Source: Phaeodactylum tricornutum CCAP 1055/1 (lineage: Eukaryota; Bacillariophyta; Bacillariophyceae; Surirellales; Neidiaceae). Taken from it: a stretch of DNA of 64,000 nt. Positions within the stretch are counted from its first letter, which is position 1, and every line of letters starts with the position of its first letter. The notes under the pieces are model-generated. The model did not search any database. It was not told the DNA's origin and was given only the letters and a program-made list of their open reading frames with translations. The stretch lies in the NCBI RefSeq assembly GCF_000150955.2, contig NC_011680.1:190435-254434 (forward strand), given 5' to 3'. This document shows, in pieces, positions 50,187-60,348 of this stretch. The translations under genes and the position numbers were made by a program.

Positions 50187-51470
50187 ATGAGGGATAATCT
50201 GGTATACATTGTCCTCTCATTCCTTTTGGTAATGGGTGGAAAGCCCTCTCGCGCGTTCGTTTCCAATTCAAACGAAATCCGTACCAAAAATACTGGTATC
50301 ATGATCAATAGTCGACACAAACAAATACAAGTCGCTAACGTTATGCTGAAAATTTCGTCTCCAGAACTCTCTGCATCCCGTGACCCCGAGACTGGGGATA
50401 TCAATCAGTACCAGCGACGATTGGATCTTCTCAATGATGCTCTCCACTCGTTCAATTCCACTGCCGCCCAGCGTCTTTTAGAGGAGTTGAATACCATGCG
50501 CCAGGAAAATATTTATCAAGCTGTCATTGACGATGTACTGAACAATCTACTGGTGCAAGGTCCTGATCAGTCATTGCCATTATGGGCCAAACTTCGCCCT
50601 TTCGCTCGGTATTCACGGCGAGCGCGCATGGCGAGTCTGCGTCGGACTTTGGATTGCACAACCCCACCACCCAACGTTGAAGACGAGAGTGATGATGATG
50701 CCGCGAGTCAACAAAGACGTCGTCGGCGAGCACTCATCTCCTTACTTCGTACCTTGAGTAGTCCCGACGATGACGCCCGTTCAGCCAATGGGAAACCTGC
50801 CAGTCCGGCAGTGGTGACGATTGAGAAACGCGCGCGACGCGAACAAAAAGGGGCGAACGGCCAAGACATGATTGCGCGTCGGCCGACCGACCTGGAAACT
50901 CCCGCCTATTCGGTTCTTGCGAAGAAAGCTAATTTTGAGGTTCGTATGTACAAACCCTTTGCCGTTTGTTCCGTCGCCATGAGCAAACCGCGTCCGGTTG
51001 ATGCCTACAAGACGGACGCTACCGTTGCGGATCCCAAAATGGGTGGGGCTCGAGCTTTCGGCGCACTTGCTGGCTACCTGTTTGGAAAAAATCAGCAAGA
51101 GCAAGCAATGGCTATGACTACACCCGTTTTTAATACCGGAAGTGATGATGACAAACAGATGTCATTTGTTCTGCCTTCCGTGTACTGGAAAGAAGATGGA
51201 ATTTCTGTCGCACCGCAACCCTTTGTCAATAGCGGAGTCAAACTGGAACGCAATGGAGGAGGTGAAAGAGCGGTTCTTATGTTTGGTGGATACGCATCAA
51301 AGAATGATGTCAAACGCAGAAAACGTGAGCTGCTTGCAAGTCTTGCCAAAGATAAGGTATGGGAATATCTTGAGGACGAGCCGGTGGCACTTGCTCAATA
51401 CAACGATCCTTTCACTCCGCCCTGGAAACGTTTGAACGAGGTCTCGATTGGCATTCAACTTAGACGCTAA
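50187..51470 (+). CDS. plastid-targeted SOUL heme-binding protein
   Basis: A 427-residue protein. Residues 1-20 form a signal peptide (LVYIVLSFLLVMGG), then SRAF at 21-24, an acceptable diatom plastid cleavage motif. A helical domain of ~110 residues follows, including QRRLDLLNDALHSFN and VLNNLLVQGPDQSLPLWAKL. The SOUL/HBP domain is at ~260-425: TPAYSVLAKKANFEVRMYKP opens it, then AFGALAGYLFGKNQQEQAMA and MTTPVFNT, and it ends with DPFTPPWKRLNEVSIGIQL. SOUL proteins bind heme or tetrapyrroles; in plastids they are tied to chlorophyll or heme turnover and to lipid droplets such as eyespots. Binding residues cannot be assigned safely. The start at 50187 is the ATG that exposes the signal peptide. 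Confidence 0.87.
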   Translation: MRDNLVYIVLSFLLVMGGKPSRAFVSNSNEIRTKNTGIMINSRHKQIQVANVMLKISSPELSASRDPETGDINQYQRRLDLLNDALHSFNSTAAQRLLEELNTMRQENIYQAVIDDVLNNLLVQGPDQSLPLWAKLRPFARYSRRARMASLRRTLDCTTPPPNVEDESDDDAASQQRRRRRALISLLRTLSSPDDDARSANGKPASPAVVTIEKRARREQKGANGQDMIARRPTDLETPAYSVLAKKANFEVRMYKPFAVCSVAMSKPRPVDAYKTDATVADPKMGGARAFGALAGYLFGKNQQEQAMAMTTPVFNTGSDDDKQMSFVLPSVYWKEDGISVAPQPFVNSGVKLERNGGGERAVLMFGGYASKNDVKRRKRELLASLAKDKVWEYLEDEPVALAQYNDPFTPPWKRLNEVSIGIQLRR

Positions 51471-51517
51471 GCATGGTACACTTCTGTCATTGATCGACTT
51501 TAATTAGAAATAGGGAC

Positions 51518-52852
51518 TCAAAATGACTTTACCCGCTTGCAAGATACCGGTCGTTCAAGCGCGGTAGCAAACTGTTTTTCTTGGAAACACAACATCCTTG
51601 GGTTCCCTTGTACCGCTGGTTGGGGGTAAGTCAGAAATTTCTTTGATCCTTTCACGGTAGGAAGATCAGGCAAAAATATTGGCCTAGCAAGAAACGGTGC
51701 ATCGACCTGCATCCAAGGATGCGACAAGATTTCACGGAGAAGAAGCCGTTTGTTTGGTTCACGACAAAGCATATTCTGGAGCAAATCAATAACAGTATTG
51801 CTCAGTGGGATTCCTATGTGTTTGATCATTTCGCGAAGGCGGTTGGACGATATCTGCGCAAATCTCTGATCAGAGTTGTGCGCCCATCGAAACGGAGCAC
51901 GGCCGACAAGCATAATGAAGAGGATCACACCCGCCGACCAAAGATCAACAGCGTAACCGTCAAAATCCTCACCAGCAATGATTTCGGGGGCAATGTAGGT
52001 CAAGTTTCCGCAAATACCCTGTGCCGTTATGAGACAGCGCTGGGACCCTTCAGAAACGTCACAGACGGCTCCGTAAAATGTACTGCTATCAGTGTACGGC
52101 ACACGAAGAGCAAGTCCGAGGTCCCCTATTACAACTTGGTCAGTCTCGTCCAACAACAGGTTTTCCAACGACAAGTCGCGATGACAAACTCCTTTATTCT
52201 GAAGATGAGAAAGTCCCGCTAGAAGTTCCCGAAATCGGGTACGAGCTTGTTTTTCGTTCGGACGGACTGGCGATTGGCTAGACTTCAAACTCGATTCTGA
52301 CTCACAGTTTTTCATCACTGCGCCGTACAAGTCACCTCCAGCGCAATAAGGCATGATGCAGTATAGAAAATCGTCATCTTGGAGGACTTCAATACAACCT
52401 AGAACATTCGGGTGATAACTGCCAACGTGCTGAAGAGCGGCAACTTCCTTAATCGGGTCTTCCATATGCTTTCCACGTCTCTGGTCAATCAAGTCCCACG
52501 AAGAAGCCTTTAACGCTACTATTTCATCCGTGCTCTCCCACTCGACGGCATTGCAATCTCGAGACTTTGCCGGTTGGTGGCGGCGCAGAACAATGCATTG
52601 GCGGACAGAGCCAAAAGCTGACTTGGCCGCTTTCTTCTTAACAAGATATGCTTGATCCGGTAGAGGATCATGGGAATTTTCAGGCGATCGCAATAAAACA
52701 TTTTTCAATATGTATACCCGACCACTACGGTGATCCAATGCAGTCAGCGAAACGCACAGTGCCTTATGCACTTTTGGGGTTGGAAATTCCAGCGGTCTCA
52801 ATGCGCTCTGTGCGTCTTCAGTGTTTCTCATCTTGGCATGATTAGTCCACAT
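51518..52852 (-). CDS. serine/threonine kinase with HRDLSLEN catalytic loop
   Basis: A 444-residue protein kinase of CAMK-like layout; start ATG 52852. Motifs: AKSAFGSV nucleotide loop near 78, VALK with K115, E136 in helix C (DPIKEVAALQ), catalytic loop HRDLSLEN with D226 and N231 but Ser228 where Lys is usual, DLG (D244) in place of DFG, APE in the activation segment, and DLWSAGVILFIMLVG. The first ~75 residues contain a small region (VHKALCVSLTALDHRSGRVY) shared with the second kinase in this window. The missing catalytic-loop Lys is replaced by Ser in both paralogs, a variant I recall from stramenopile kinases. Activity is plausible because all metal-binding residues remain. It is a paralog of the gene at 54477-55858. 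Confidence 0.88.
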   Translation of the reverse strand: MWTNHAKMRNTEDAQSALRPLEFPTPKVHKALCVSLTALDHRSGRVYILKNVLLRSPENSHDPLPDQAYLVKKKAAKSAFGSVRQCIVLRRHQPAKSRDCNAVEWESTDEIVALKASSWDLIDQRRGKHMEDPIKEVAALQHVGSYHPNVLGCIEVLQDDDFLYCIMPYCAGGDLYGAVMKNCESESSLKSSQSPVRPNEKQARTRFRELLAGLSHLQNKGVCHRDLSLENLLLDETDQVVIGDLGLALRVPYTDSSTFYGAVCDVSEGSQRCLITAQGICGNLTYIAPEIIAGEDFDGYAVDLWSAGVILFIMLVGRAPFRWAHNSDQRFAQISSNRLREMIKHIGIPLSNTVIDLLQNMLCREPNKRLLLREILSHPWMQVDAPFLARPIFLPDLPTVKGSKKFLTYPQPAVQGNPRMLCFQEKQFATALERPVSCKRVKSF

Positions 52853-53839
52853 TCCGTTCAATCTGCTGTGTTGTGTGTTCTTTATTGTGTTTACCAAGCT
52901 GGAAAATTATGATCGCGAAGCCTGTATGATTGTTTTATTTGAGTGTGCCATGTAAAGTTTGCGTAGGAAGCGGAAGCAGGACTTCGTCGTGGTCAAAACA
53001 CGACTTGGGATCCAACATTAGTTACCGGCAGGATCTTATTTGGGACTTTGCAATGGGCCTTTCAACAACAGTCACAATATCAGAAGTTGGCGTGACATCT
53101 AATTGTTCTGGTTGCTGTAGAGCTTTCGTACCGCCAATAACTCGGTGGATTCATGTCAGATATTTGGTTTGTAGGTTTACCTATTGTCCATCGATTTGAA
53201 ATAAGGAATGGTTCTCCCTGCTCGTCTGTGGGTGGATTCTCATGGACAGGGTGAGAGAGCGGCAACGGCTCGACAAAAGTAAGTCTGTTGGGTACGGTTT
53301 CGGTTGCTAAAGCCAGTCTTGCTTACAGTCACAGTAACACCTTAGGTGCTCTGGACTTCGAGTAAGAGGTCGTTCTGCGAAACCTCAGCTCTTCCATGCC
53401 AGCGCGATACCTCCTCTATATCATAAACAGAGCATACAGCAAGCATTGCATTATTTTCTAATTGCTAATTTTACTTAGAAGCCGTTTCGCGCTCAATCAA
53501 AAGTACTTAAAAAAATCTCAGATTCGGCCGAAATAGCGATTTTTTCATGTCGCAGAGGCCGAAATAGCGGTTTTTCTCTTTCCTATTCGAACGGACATTC
53601 GTGAACCCGGATTCTGACGTTGTAAGTTTGTCTGCGTCTATGGTGAGTGGATTCACAGACAAGTAGTCGAACACGGTCGGGGGACGGTGGTTTTTGTATG
53701 CTGTTGCGGCTGTTGCCGTCCCACTGTTCAGACTGCCTTGCCTTGCATTAACAAGGCAGTCAGATTCCGCATACGCGGTTGCCGCTTCACAGTTTCAAAG
53801 CGTCTCGACAACTTTTAATCATTTGTCTAAACAGCAAGA
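52853..53839. other. intergenic region between kinase and QCR8
   Basis: Nearly 1 kb between divergent genes. It contains two copies of ggccgaaatagcg at 53526-53538 and 53557-53569. Short frames (52930-53199) have no domain. Both flanking promoters must lie here. Nothing else seen. Confidence 0.5.
53526..53569. repeat. two-copy direct repeat, 31-bp period
   Basis: The 13-base word ggccgaaatagcg followed by a T-run occurs twice, 31 bp apart, ~280 bp before the QCR8 start. Possibly a regulatory pair; no known factor site is recognised. Confidence 0.7.
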
Positions 53840-54294
53840 ATGAGTATGATTGGAGCCTTTTCTCGCACCAGGGTGGTGCGAAAGATGAGCAATCAGCCCA
53901 CAATGGCTATGACCAAATGGTGGAAAAAAAAGCGCCCTGCAGAAGCTGAGGTAAGAGCCACCTCCGCTTGCACTTGTCGATCGTTCCGATCTGGCAGGAC
54001 AAAGCAATCCAATGCTGTATCTTGTCACGAACGCCGGAGACAGAGATGTTCTGAATGCGAAAAACGTTGACAATAGACTTATACTTTCTTACGTACCCTT
54101 TCTTTCAGATTACGATGCATCTGTCTCCGTATGAACAACAGGCTCTGATTCCATGGATCAAGACTTTTCCTAAGAAGGCTGTTGCTCGTGTCCCTGTCTA
54201 CTTGTGGCCCGTGGGGACGCTTGCCTTTATTTATGGAATTATGGCTAGCACAGAAATGCGAGACCAAGCCGAAGACTTGGAGCACAGATTTTAA
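53840..54294 (+). CDS. QCR8: cytochrome bc1 complex subunit 8 (QCR8)
   Basis: A small inner-membrane subunit of mitochondrial respiratory complex III (ubiquinol-cytochrome c reductase). Two exons: 53840-53950 (37 codons) and 54109-54294, joined in phase by a 158-nt GT-AG intron (donor gtaaga, acceptor ctttcag). The 98-residue product has the family start of the core, MHLSPYEQQAL (compare YALSPFQQ in plants), one span VYLWPVGTLAFIYGIMAS, and ends DLEHRF, like plant LEHRY. The N-terminal ~30 residues are basic and lack acidic residues, in keeping with mitochondrial import. It lies on the + strand between the two paralogous kinase genes on the other strand. Confidence 0.85.
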
Positions 54295-54476
54295 CGTATC
54301 AGTACCAAACTACTAAAATTCAAGCTGTGAGTTTTTCTTTTGCGTTAGCCGTAATTCGTGCCTTCTGACCATCCTAGTAGCAAGATTGTAACGTAGAGGA
54401 CGGTTGTGTCCACGAAATCCCTGAAAACAATTTTCGAAGGGGAAAGATAAATGAAACCAACAAGGCGTACCCATCG

Positions 54477-55858
54477 TTAGAACGGAAGCGGCTCCGGCGG
54501 AGGAGGAACATGTACGTCGTCGCTCGTTACCCATGGATCGGCAAGAATTTCCGCAAGCGTCGGCCGTTCACGAGGATCTAATGTCAGCATTCGCTGTAAC
54601 AGATTTCCTGCTTCCTCAGAAAGTTGGATGTTCCAGTTTCGAAGTTGCTCCATTAGGCGACCAGTGGCAATCAGCTCGAATCGCTGGTCGGTTCGACTAG
54701 CTTGGTCGTAAGGCGGGAATCCTGTCAGCATGATATAAAGAATGACACCTGCTGCCCACAGATCAATAGCAAAACCATCAAAGCTGTCGGTGTTGGCAAA
54801 TACTTCTGGGGACATATAGTTGTGCTTTCCACAAACTCCCTGTGGTCGCATCAATCGCCGAGTACTTCCACGCGTGACATCGGTAACTGCTCCGGGCTTG
54901 TGAGGATCATTGTAGGGAACTCGTAGACACATGCCCATGTCGATAATCATGCAGCGATCACCATCAACTAAAATATTTTCGAGAGAAAGGTCTCGGTGAC
55001 ATACGCCTTGCGTTTGAAGATGATGAAGACCCTACGACCAAAATGCCAAGAGCAAATTCTGTTAGACCTTCGGACTCAATGTAAGCCCGCTGATTTTTCA
55101 GTGCATCACATTTTACGTACCCATAAAATTTGACGAAACCAAAAGCGTGCGACCGGCTCGGGCATGCCAGATTCGCCACCGCTGTCCTCAGCGTACTGGA
55201 CAACAACGCCGAACAAATCACCGTCTCGACAGTAGGGCATTATCGAGTATAAGAAGTCACCATCTTGTAATACTTCAGTACTTCCCAGCACATTTGGATG
55301 ACGCGCACCCAGTAGCTGCATAGCAGCAACTTCTTTCACCGGATCTTCCAGAAGCCGTCCTCGCATGTGATGAACGCGTGCCCATTCTACCATTTTGATC
55401 GCAACATGCTGGCCTGATATTTCCCATACAATTGGAGCACTGGCAGACCCTGGTTCCACACCAGCTGCCCGTGCGGCGTCATCGGCTGCAATCCCGTGGT
55501 GCCGTCGCAGAACCAGGCAGGCCCATACGGATCCGTAAATGGCATCCTGTAAGCGGCGTTGCGGCCAATAGGCTAACACTTCTTCCTGTACCGAGGGGTC
55601 TCGTTCGTGCGTCGTCATAGGCGATACTCCCGCAGGCCCGCTGCCTTGCAATATAGGTTCCGACGCTTCCGACAAGTCTTCACGATGAATTACGCCGGAA
55701 CATACCTGTCGCGTTCCCGACTCGGGGTGCACCACCAAAGCGTTTACGCGGACGCCGGCACGAACTGCAGGTGGTGGGAAATCCAGAGGACGGACAGCCT
55801 CGCCGGAGCTCTCGGTTTCTTCGAATGATTGAAATGCTTGAGGTCCAGGTTCTTCCAT
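54477..55858 (-). CDS. second serine/threonine kinase with HRDLSLEN loop
   Basis: A 430-residue kinase, paralog of the gene at 51518-52852. Two exons: 55121-55858 (246 codons) and 54477-55031, joined in phase by an 89-nt intron (donor gtacgt, acceptor tcgtag), which rejoins FRQILW to GLHHLQTQGVCHRD. The catalytic residues are K155 in VAIK, E177, D260 and N265 in HRDLSLEN with Ser262 for Lys, and D277 in DMG for DFG. It also shows MSPE and DLWAAGVILYIMLTGFPPYD. The N-terminal 100 residues include the shared block AVRPLDFPPP. The intron is absent from the other paralog. It diverges from MTHFR. The tail is Pro-rich. Confidence 0.87.
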
Positions 55859-56639
55859 CCTCAAGATGCTTTGCGTGATACGAATGTAGGGAGCGAAATT
55901 TTTATGAAGAAAGGGTTGGAATCGTCTCCTTACGAGTCGTCAAATCGCTGAAGCTCTTCGAAGTGATGGTATAGTCGCCGAAAGATTCGTTCAACGCCGC
56001 TCGGAGTGCCAGCTATCTTAGTGGTGCTCGGAAGTAGCAGTAAACAAGCTTGACTTGAACGGTAGTCGCCGAGAGGGGCCGAGCGTTTTGGCACGACTTC
56101 TACAATGGTTCCAACGTCCGCGCAATGGAGATGGACCGAATTACTTATGATAACCTTGTATGCAGCACGTCTGGCTAGGCGTTTCAGGTTCTCTGAATAT
56201 ATGTATTTCAAGGATACTGTGACTTAGGGGAATTTCGGGTGTCTGCCATTGTTTTCCGGAAGCAAAATTGACTAGTAGTATCTTTGTCGAGCGCCTGGGC
56301 AACAACAAACAACAACTTGGAGGAGGAGCGAATCCTGAACGACCGTGGACGTGTCGCTCGACGACTTGCACCAAAGCTTCACAGTCAGTTTCCGCAGTCT
56401 GTCATGCAACCCGCTATATCCCGATCCGTTTTACCTGTTTATCTCAGGCTTACCGGAACCGAAAGCGTTTCCACTACTTTGCTACTACTACTTATATTAT
56501 GGAAGTTACTCACAGTCACATACCAAAAATAAATCTACAAACGAGAGCAACCTTCACAATCTTTTGTGGTTGTGGCACAGAGTAAATGTACGTGAACACC
56601 ATCTTCTTCCGCTAGAGCCAAGCGAAGTATACCATCACT
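55859..56639. promoter_or_regulatory. divergent intergenic region, kinase / MTHFR
   Basis: About 780 bp. A minus-strand frame at 55930-56211 (93 codons) and + strand frames at 56268-56656 lack domain features and are not called. Promoter role inferred from position. Confidence 0.4.
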
Positions 56640-58604
56640 ATGGTGAAGATCATTGAAAAGATTCGTGATAGACGTGCTAAACTGCGATATCGAAGCAACG
56701 ATTCACGGCAGCCCTCTCTGCACGACTGTCAACTGAACTTTCCGGGCGGAAACTGGTACTATTCGTTCGAGTTTTTTCCCCCAAAAACGGAGGCTGGTCT
56801 TGATAACCTTCTTACAAGAATTGATCGCATGGCTCAGCGGCTGGATCCTCTCTTTATTGATGTCACGTGGGGATCCGATAAGACATCTGCACGGACCATG
56901 GCTTTAGCCAGCCATGCGCAAAAATATCTGGGCGTGGACGTCCTTCTCCATTTGTCTTGTCAGGGTATGACACGTGATCAGCTCATCCGTGTTTTGGATC
57001 AAGCCAAAGTCTTAGGCATTCACAATATATTGGCGTTACGTGGAGATCCACCCAAAGCAAAGAAGCACTGGCAAGTGGGAGATGTAAGTGGTGGAGAGTG
57101 CGAGCGGGCAATCGATTTGGTTCGACTCATCCGGAACACATATGGAGATTACTTTGGAATTGCCGTTGCGGGCCACCCAGAGGGACATCCTTCTTCAACA
57201 AGTCCGGAAGACGAGCTTGATCATCTCAAAGAAAAGATGCGGGCTGGTGCAGATTTTATTATTTCACAGTTTGTCTACGATACCGAACGCTTCCTAGACT
57301 TTTGCTATCGCTGTCGTGACGTCGGAATCCAGTGTCCCATTTTACCCGGCATCATGCCGATACAAAGCTATTCCAGTTTTACTCGGATGACTCAATATTG
57401 TGGTGTTAGCGTTCCCGACGAGATCTGGAAGCGATTGGAACCAATCAAAGACGATGACGAAGCAGTCAAAGAAATCGGTTGTTCGCTCGCCGCAGAGATG
57501 TGCCGGCAAATTTTGGCGGATCCTATAGCTAAGATCGACGGAGTACATTTTTACACTTTGAACTTAGAACGGAGTGCAACGAGAATACTGATGCAACTTG
57601 GTGCTGTCGAGGTCATCGTCCAGCAAGAGAACATTGAGGAAGATCATACTTTATCCCAAGACGGTACGGTCAATTCTGGGTTGGTCGACAAAATTCGAAC
57701 AAAATCGGGAAGGATACTACCTTGGCGTCCGTCTGCAATGACGGGACGATCTAAGATGGAACAGGTGAGACCTATCAACTGGGCGAATCGACCCAAGAGC
57801 TATGTGCTGCGCACAGAGGACTGGGACGAGTTTCCGAATGGCCGTTGGGGTGATTCAACTTCCCCAGCTTTCGGGGAACTCTCGAATTTTAGTCACTACT
57901 ATTCATTTTCATTAGGCAGTGAAGATGATCAGCGTAACATGCTGGGAAGCAATCCGACAAAGTCAGAAGATGTATACGAAGTTTTCGCCTTATACATTGA
58001 AGGCAAGATACCACATATACCATGGTGTGAAGCAACGCTTCAACCTGAATCTTTTCTCATTCAGACCAAGCTCGCTGCACTAAACCGGGCCGGCTTTCTA
58101 ACCATCAACAGCCAACCTTCTGTAAATGCGGCACTAAGTACGCATGAATCGTTTGGTTGGGGAGGTCCGGGGGGTTACATATACCAAAAGGCCTATTGCG
58201 AATGCTTTTGTAGTCCCGAGAACATGCGTTGCTTAGTTAACATGGTCAAACAAAATCAATCAATGAATGTTTACGCGGTCAACAATGCTGGGAATTGTAT
58301 TCAAGAGGGAACAGAGCTTGGAGGCGTGACGGCGCTGACGTGGGGTGTTTTTCCGAATCGAGAGATCCTTCAGCCGACGATCTTTGATCCCAGAATATTT
58401 CTTGTTTGGGCAGAAGAAGCATTTTCTCTTTGGACGAGCATGTGGTCCAATCTATATGATTACGATAGCGATAGCTTTGATTTGATCGAAACTATTCGTG
58501 ACACGTACTATCTTTGTGCGATCATTGACAACGACTATATTTCGGAAAGCAATCGACCGTCTCTCTGGGAAGGTATTTTAAACGCATCCCAGTGGCAATT
58601 GTAG
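56640..58604 (+). CDS. MTHFR: methylenetetrahydrofolate reductase
   Basis: Reduces 5,10-methylenetetrahydrofolate to 5-methyltetrahydrofolate for methionine synthesis, using FAD. The 654-residue protein equals the eukaryotic enzyme in length (human 656) and has both parts: a catalytic barrel (~40-335) with SFEFFPPKTEAG, ITWGSD-like DVTWGSDKTS, LLHLSCQGMT, NILALRGDPP, FIISQFVYD and GIMPIQSY; and the C-terminal regulatory domain with GWGGPGGYIYQKAYCECFCS and NAGNCIQEGTELGGVTALTW, which in animals binds S-adenosylmethionine. Glu in FEFFPP is the expected catalytic acid. The presence of the regulatory domain suggests feedback control, though plant enzymes keep it and have lost inhibition. No targeting peptide is visible, so it is cytosolic. 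Confidence 0.96.
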   Translation: MVKIIEKIRDRRAKLRYRSNDSRQPSLHDCQLNFPGGNWYYSFEFFPPKTEAGLDNLLTRIDRMAQRLDPLFIDVTWGSDKTSARTMALASHAQKYLGVDVLLHLSCQGMTRDQLIRVLDQAKVLGIHNILALRGDPPKAKKHWQVGDVSGGECERAIDLVRLIRNTYGDYFGIAVAGHPEGHPSSTSPEDELDHLKEKMRAGADFIISQFVYDTERFLDFCYRCRDVGIQCPILPGIMPIQSYSSFTRMTQYCGVSVPDEIWKRLEPIKDDDEAVKEIGCSLAAEMCRQILADPIAKIDGVHFYTLNLERSATRILMQLGAVEVIVQQENIEEDHTLSQDGTVNSGLVDKIRTKSGRILPWRPSAMTGRSKMEQVRPINWANRPKSYVLRTEDWDEFPNGRWGDSTSPAFGELSNFSHYYSFSLGSEDDQRNMLGSNPTKSEDVYEVFALYIEGKIPHIPWCEATLQPESFLIQTKLAALNRAGFLTINSQPSVNAALSTHESFGWGGPGGYIYQKAYCECFCSPENMRCLVNMVKQNQSMNVYAVNNAGNCIQEGTELGGVTALTWGVFPNREILQPTIFDPRIFLVWAEEAFSLWTSMWSNLYDYDSDSFDLIETIRDTYYLCAIIDNDYISESNRPSLWEGILNASQWQL

Positions 58605-59250
58605 TTTTGCAAGCCGCATTTGGAGCAAGATGTGACAGCAGGAATAACCTTATTCCAGCGTAAATGGAAGTTGCTATCAAAATCTCATATGAGTGGGACC
58701 TGGTAACACAAAGTGGCGCGGATTGCAATACCTGAAAACGGTAACCCTATTTAAATTGATATTTGATGCACAAAAACCAGCCAGCTGGTGTCAATGGCTA
58801 TTCTTCTGAAGTATGTCAATCGCTTCGGGACTTTTTTATTGTTGTTTGTCGTTGGCTGTTGTGATCGTTTCGGTTATTCATACAGAGAGTCCGACAAATT
58901 GCCAAAACTATCGACACATGGAGACGTGCATTTGCTCTCACGATACGAATTGCCACGGTTGGCAAACCCTGCAAGTTAAGCGACGTACAGACGGTGTTCG
59001 TTTTGATGAACGGAGGTTAGCCAGACTGTTTTATTCCAGCTGCCGTCATCGTTACATTTATACCGGCAGGGACTTGTGCGTAGAAATGTACCACCCGACT
59101 ATTGGGGTCACCAAACAAAAACACAAGCTTTTCAGGTTCCCTTGACAGCAATACAGCAGAAGGCCACAATAGAAGCGTAGGCTAGTTTTCAAAGAAGCTG
59201 ACTTTTTTCCGAGCTTATCGTCTGAACCGTTCTTTCCGCCTTGTTTAACA
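58605..59250. other. intergenic region with one small candidate frame
   Basis: About 650 bp between two + strand genes. It contains the doubtful small secreted-type frame listed separately; otherwise nothing is seen. Confidence 0.5.
58813..59145 (+). CDS. doubtful small secreted protein
   Basis: A 110-codon frame with an apparent signal peptide (GLFYCCLSLAVVIVSV) followed by a Cys/His-containing stretch (CQNYRHMETCICSHDTNCHG). It could encode a small secreted Cys-rich protein, but length and lack of homologues leave it near chance. A second overlapping frame at 58788-58979 is no better. Confidence 0.22.
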   Translation: MSIASGLFYCCLSLAVVIVSVIHTESPTNCQNYRHMETCICSHDTNCHGWQTLQVKRRTDGVRFDERRLARLFYSSCRHRYIYTGRDLCVEMYHPTIGVTKQKHKLFRFP

Positions 59251-60099
59251 ATGGAAGTTGCATCACCCTTAGCCTTCGCTGCAGCAGCGTCAGGGCAAAA
59301 GCGGTCGTTGGCTTGCTCTCCGCAGATAATGAGCACCCCCAATCACGGAAATTACTCCGAAACGGAGCTTGCGGACGATAGCGTGCAGCGATCGACCAAG
59401 CGGCGTCGATTTGGAGAGACGACCATTGAATCCCTTTCGAATGCTTTCTCGTCCCACTCTCCTTTCTTTCAAACGAATCAGCTGGGAACAAGTTGTGGTA
59501 AGTCGTAAAGCGTATATCGTTGTCTCGTGGGAATTTCCTATGGAATGAAAACAATAAATATATTTCTGCAAAGACAGAAATTGGATATTGGAATGCAATA
59601 ATATCGCTACAATGTTGTCGATGTGACAAGTAACACACCATTTTCTTTGCAAGCTGTCGTGTAGATTTACCGGGGGGTTGTGTTCTAACGAGTTTTACTG
59701 TCCCGTCAACCAGCAGCCCAATCTCTCAAACGTCTACGGCCTGATGGCAGCTCTTCCCCGCATCAAGATATCTCCCGGGTAGTCGAAGAGCAAGCTTCTT
59801 TGATCGATTCCCTGAAGTCGGATAAATCCAACCTTGAGGCCGCCCTGTCTTCATTGACGGCAGATCATGGTCGGGTTGCTAAAGAGAACCAGCTTTTGCG
59901 TAAAGCTGTGAATATTCAACAAGATCGGCATACTCAAGCCGTTTTAGAGGTGAAGGAGGCTCGCAAAAATCGCGAAGAGGCGGAGGAACGAATTCGGAAG
60001 TTGGAGCAGATGATTTTGTCTCTGCGCTACCATCTGCAGGCTCAGCAGACCACTATTGGGAACGACTTTATGGGGATGCGACCACCGGATGTCTTCTAG
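59251..60099 (+). CDS. coiled-coil, nuclear-type protein with KRRR motif
   Basis: A 210-residue protein from two exons, 59251-59497 and 59714-60099, over a 216-nt intron (donor gtaagt). The acceptor is a tandem CAGCAG: splicing at the first or second AG keeps frame and adds or omits one Ala, so two isoforms are possible. The N-terminal ~80 residues are Ser-rich with a basic STKRRRF signal; the C-terminal ~110 residues are a strong coiled coil (RVVEEQASLIDSLKSDKS, AVLEVKEARKNREEAEERIR). I do not recognise a family. The basic motif suggests nuclear localisation; function is unknown. It converges on eIF5 with ~250 bp between. Confidence 0.7.
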
Positions 60100-60348
60100 C
60101 TCGGGTGCTCTCTACTGAGTCTCTCACGATCAACATTTCAGCTTTGTCGATAGTTGCTTCGAAAAATAATATATCTTTATATAGTAAATTTCTTAGATTT
60201 TTATCAGTCTTCGTAGATTATTCACTGGCGATACGTTGCAGCAATTCACTGGGTAATGAGGTCTACTTGTCTTGCCTGTCAACATCGATAAAATTCGGTA
60301 AGAATAAAGTATGACTACTCGTCAACTTCGTAAAGCTGAGCGCAAGAC

